From Oceaniradius stylonematis (GTDB taxonomy: Bacteria > Pseudomonadota > Alphaproteobacteria > Rhizobiales > Rhizobiaceae), in contig NZ_QFWV02000008.1 of assembly GCF_003149475.2 (NCBI RefSeq), positions 104,445 to 137,292 of the forward strand: a stretch of 32,848 nucleotides of DNA, given 5' to 3'. Shown here in pieces: positions 31,097 through 32,848 of the stretch. Every line of letters begins with the position of its first letter. Position 1 is the stretch's first letter. The notes under the pieces are model-generated. The model did not search any database and was not told the DNA's origin. It worked only from the letters and a program-made list of their open reading frames with translations. The position numbers and the translations under genes were made by a program.

Positions 31097-31630
31097 TCAC
31101 CCCTTGAGTGTCAGCGGCAGCCCGGCTGCCAGAAAATGGACCGTGTCGGCATGGGCGGCGATCTCCTGGTTCAGCCGCCCGGCATGATCGCGGAAGTCGC
31201 GCGCCATCTTGTTGTCCGGCACGATGCCCAGGCCCACCTCGTTGGCAACCAGCACGACCGGACCCGCGCACGCGCCAAGCGCGTCGAGCAGTGCAAACGA
31301 CCGCGCGCGGATGTCGGCTTCGGCGAGCATCAGGTTCGTGACCCAGAGCGTCAGGCAATCGACCAGCACCGCCTGACCTGCAATCGCCTCCCGCAACAGC
31401 ACGGATTCGAGCGCGTCATGCTCTTCGACAAGCCGCCATTCGGCGCCGCGCAGCGCCCGGTGATGGACGATCCGCTCGCGCATTTCCTCATCGAAAATCT
31501 GGGCCGTGGCGACATAGACGGGGTCAAGGCCCGAGCCGGCGACGAGGCGCTCGGCAAACCCCGACTTGCCCGAGCGCGCGCCGCCGAGCACCAGTGTCAC
31601 ACCGTCCCTGAGAGCCGGTTCGCCGGTCAA
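31097..31630 (-). CDS. cobP: Adenosylcobinamide kinase/guanylyltransferase CobP (CobU family)
   Basis: A 177-residue bifunctional enzyme with P-loop LVLGGARSGKSGFAERL (14-29), the ATA-x-x-x-DEEM segment (VYVATAQIFDEEM), HH-R near HHRALRG and LVDCLTLWVTNLM, all typical of CobP/CobU. It phosphorylates adenosylcobinamide and attaches GMP. The start appears to be TTG 31630, with GAGG 8 bases upstream; GTG 31600 (VTLVLGGARS) with AGGGA upstream is an alternative that fits the family's usual short N-terminus. It is the first gene behind the riboswitch. Confidence 0.93.
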   Translation of the reverse strand: MTGEPALRDGVTLVLGGARSGKSGFAERLVAGSGLDPVYVATAQIFDEEMRERIVHHRALRGAEWRLVEEHDALESVLLREAIAGQAVLVDCLTLWVTNLMLAEADIRARSFALLDALGACAGPVVLVANEVGLGIVPDNKMARDFRDHAGRLNQEIAAHADTVHFLAAGLPLTLKG

Positions 31631-31765
31631 ATGTCAGCCTCGCCCGTTGCGGGACCGGCGTTCGGGTGAACAGTGCCGTCGCGGTGGGCCGCAGGAGGAT
31701 CGCATTGATCCGCATGGGGTCGCGCAGCGCCTGTCCGGGAACGCCCGCCCCGTGAGGTTTCGTTG

Positions 31766-31984
31766 CGATCGGCAGGTCTCCTGGCTCATGGCGACCGGGC
31801 AGTGCCCGGATCGGAGCGCCCCGCCTTCCCGGATTTCTCCAGTGGCCGCCGCACGAAGCGGCGATGGACGTCCGCGCATTCTACAGTCGCGGGGTCGGCT
31901 GCGATGAGGGCGCCCTGTTTGGGTCCGCCCGCCGCATTCCCTTTTCATCCGCCGCACATATGCTTGGCGGAACCGGTCATCGGC
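31766..31984 (-). ncRNA. Cobalamin (B12) riboswitch
   Basis: All conserved blocks appear in order on the minus strand: GGTTCCGCC (31974-31966), AAAAGGGAAT (31945-31936), CCGCGACTGTAG (31892-31881), GCCACTG (31846-31840), GGGAAGG (31830-31824) and the B12 box AGCCAGGAGACCTGCC (31786-31771). It lies in the cobQ-cobP gap and should repress cobP-cobW-cobN-cobO when adenosylcobalamin is plentiful. About 135 bases separate the B12 box from the cobP start, so control may be by transcription or through a further fold; no obvious U-run terminator is seen. Confidence 0.96.
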
Positions 31985-31988
31985 ACGA

Positions 31989-32017
31989 CGTTAGGCGGCG
32001 CGGCAAATCAAAGTCAA
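31989..32017 (-). promoter_or_regulatory. Promoter of the riboswitch-cobP operon
   Basis: On the minus strand TTGACT (32017-32012) overlaps the cobQ stop codon. After a 17-base spacer comes CTAACG (31994-31989), placing the start of transcription just before the first riboswitch block. The same arrangement and the 9-mer CTAACGTCG recur before the cbiX operon, which makes it more convincing than a single promoter guess. It separates cobQ expression from the genes behind the riboswitch. Confidence 0.6.
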
Positions 32018-32848
32018 CGCAAATCGGAACGGCATCGCACCGGCCGTGCCGCCTCCAGCAACGCATCGGCGGCAACCACCGTTTCCAGTTCGTCGGCGAT
32101 CGCATCCACGGCGGCCTCGATCCGCGCGCGATGGTCGACCGCCTCGGCTCCAATTCCGAAACCGGCCAGAAAGGCGCGCCGGAACCCGCCCGCGTCGAAC
32201 AGGCCGTGCAGATAGGTGCCCATCACCCGGCCGTCGGCGGAGATCGCGCCATCGGGACGGCCGTCGATGATCGCGACCGGACGCGCGCAATCGGGACCGA
32301 TGGTTTCGCCCAGATGGATTTCATAACCCGTCAGCGGCACATCGTGCACGACGGACCGGGCCGACGCGTTGTGGACGGTCTTGGCCGGATGCATCACCGT
32401 CTCGATGTCCAGAAGACCCAGACCCTCGGCCTCGCCCGGCGCGCCTTCGATGCCCTTCGGGTCGCGCACCACACGGCCCAGCATCTGATAGCCACCGCAG
32501 AGCCCCACCACATGGCCGCCACGCCGCGCATGGTCGACGATCTGCCGGCGCCAGCCATTCCGGTCGAGCGCCTTGAGATCGGAGACGGTGGACTTGCTTC
32601 CCGGAATGACGATCAGATGCGCATCGCCGGGAATCGGATCGCCCGGCGGCACCATGACGACATTGACGCCCTCTTCGGCGGCCAGCGGATCGAGATCGTC
32701 GAAATTGGCGATCCGCCCAAGCAGCGGCACGGCCACCTTCAGCATGCCGGAACGGTTCGCGCCGCCGAACATTTCGACACCGACCGAATCCTCGGCCGGC
32801 AGACGCCTTGCATCGGCTAGCCATGGCACGACGCCGAAAGAGGGCCAG
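32014..32848 (-). CDS. cobQ: Cobyric acid synthase CobQ (N-terminal part beyond window edge)
   Basis: 278 codons of the C-terminal part are visible and the frame stays open to the window edge. The first visible residues (FGVVPWLADARRLPAED) belong to the end of the ATPase domain. The class I glutamine amidotransferase domain follows: LIVIPGSKSTVSDL, nucleophile Cys in VVGLCGGYQMLG, YEIHLGET and catalytic His in GTYLHGLFD. CobQ amidates the b, d, e and g side chains of adenosylcobyrinic acid a,c-diamide. Its stop overlaps the -35 box of the riboswitch promoter. Confidence 0.94.
   Translation of the reverse strand, partial: WPSFGVVPWLADARRLPAEDSVGVEMFGGANRSGMLKVAVPLLGRIANFDDLDPLAAEEGVNVVMVPPGDPIPGDAHLIVIPGSKSTVSDLKALDRNGWRRQIVDHARRGGHVVGLCGGYQMLGRVVRDPKGIEGAPGEAEGLGLLDIETVMHPAKTVHNASARSVVHDVPLTGYEIHLGETIGPDCARPVAIIDGRPDGAISADGRVMGTYLHGLFDAGGFRRAFLAGFGIGAEAVDHRARIEAAVDAIADELETVVAADALLEAARPVRCRSDLR

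Noticed and set aside
31524-31715. Possible 63-residue leader ORF (MRINAILLRPT) between riboswitch and cobP
   Set aside because: It has no ribosome site, overlaps cobP in another frame, and its second half is typical shadow sequence.

Overview
The window is a high-GC stretch of chromosome from an alphaproteobacterium, most likely a Hyphomicrobiales (Rhizobiales) member. This is inferred from strong G/C at third codon positions, the Pseudomonas denitrificans/rhizobial style of the cob gene set, and dense ATGA/GTGA/TTGA overlaps inside operons. No rRNA, tRNA, transposase, integrase or CRISPR array is visible.

Left end (1-3.4 kb): a truncated nucleoside-deoxyribosyltransferase/TIR-like protein running off the edge, a small unknown ORF, a SpoU-family RNA methyltransferase, one unknown protein, a 425-base non-coding stretch and a lipoprotein. 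Positions 3444-6954 hold a dipeptide/oligopeptide-type ABC importer operon: two permeases and a single chain carrying both ATPase domains, with no binding protein in sight.

From 7 kb to the right edge the window is mainly a cobalamin (B12) biosynthesis region. Minus-strand block 1 is cobA-cobB-cobC-cobD (11186 to 7043), divergent from plus-strand cbiD-cobK (11239-13040). Minus-strand block 2 is a small HPGH membrane protein-cbiX-cobH-cobL-cobI-cbiG/cobJ fusion-cobM (22055 to 15543). Block 3 is cobQ (cut by the edge)-cobalamin riboswitch-cobP-cobW-cobN-GFA protein-cobO, followed by two unknown proteins, an FAD amine oxidoreductase and a TerB-like protein (32848 to 22283). An unrelated plus-strand operon, arsR-SRPBCC-SRPBCC-SRPBCC-VOC (13135-15537), sits between cobK and cobM with a striking nested palindrome at its promoter/start.

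Together the cob genes cover most steps from uroporphyrinogen III through corrin ring formation (CobA, I, J, M, K, L, H), cobalt chelation (CbiX and CobN), a,c-amidation (CobB), adenosylation (CobO), further amidation (CobQ), aminopropanol-side steps (CobC, CobD) and nucleotide activation (CobP). The set is a hybrid: CbiD and CbiG are normally associated with the cobalt-early (anaerobic) route, whereas CobN is the cobalt-late (aerobic) chelatase. CobF, CobG, CobS, CobT, CobU and CobV are not in the window.

The most unusual structures are two families of long palindromic repeats. Each has one intergenic copy (ABC/cobD and cobW/cobN gaps) and one copy inserted in frame inside cobN, so that cobN translates through both. 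The two large operons also appear to share a promoter (TTGAC, 16-17 bases, CTAACGTCG) followed by structured leaders: one a textbook cobalamin riboswitch, the other a diverged relative with a hairpin that hides the ribosome binding site.
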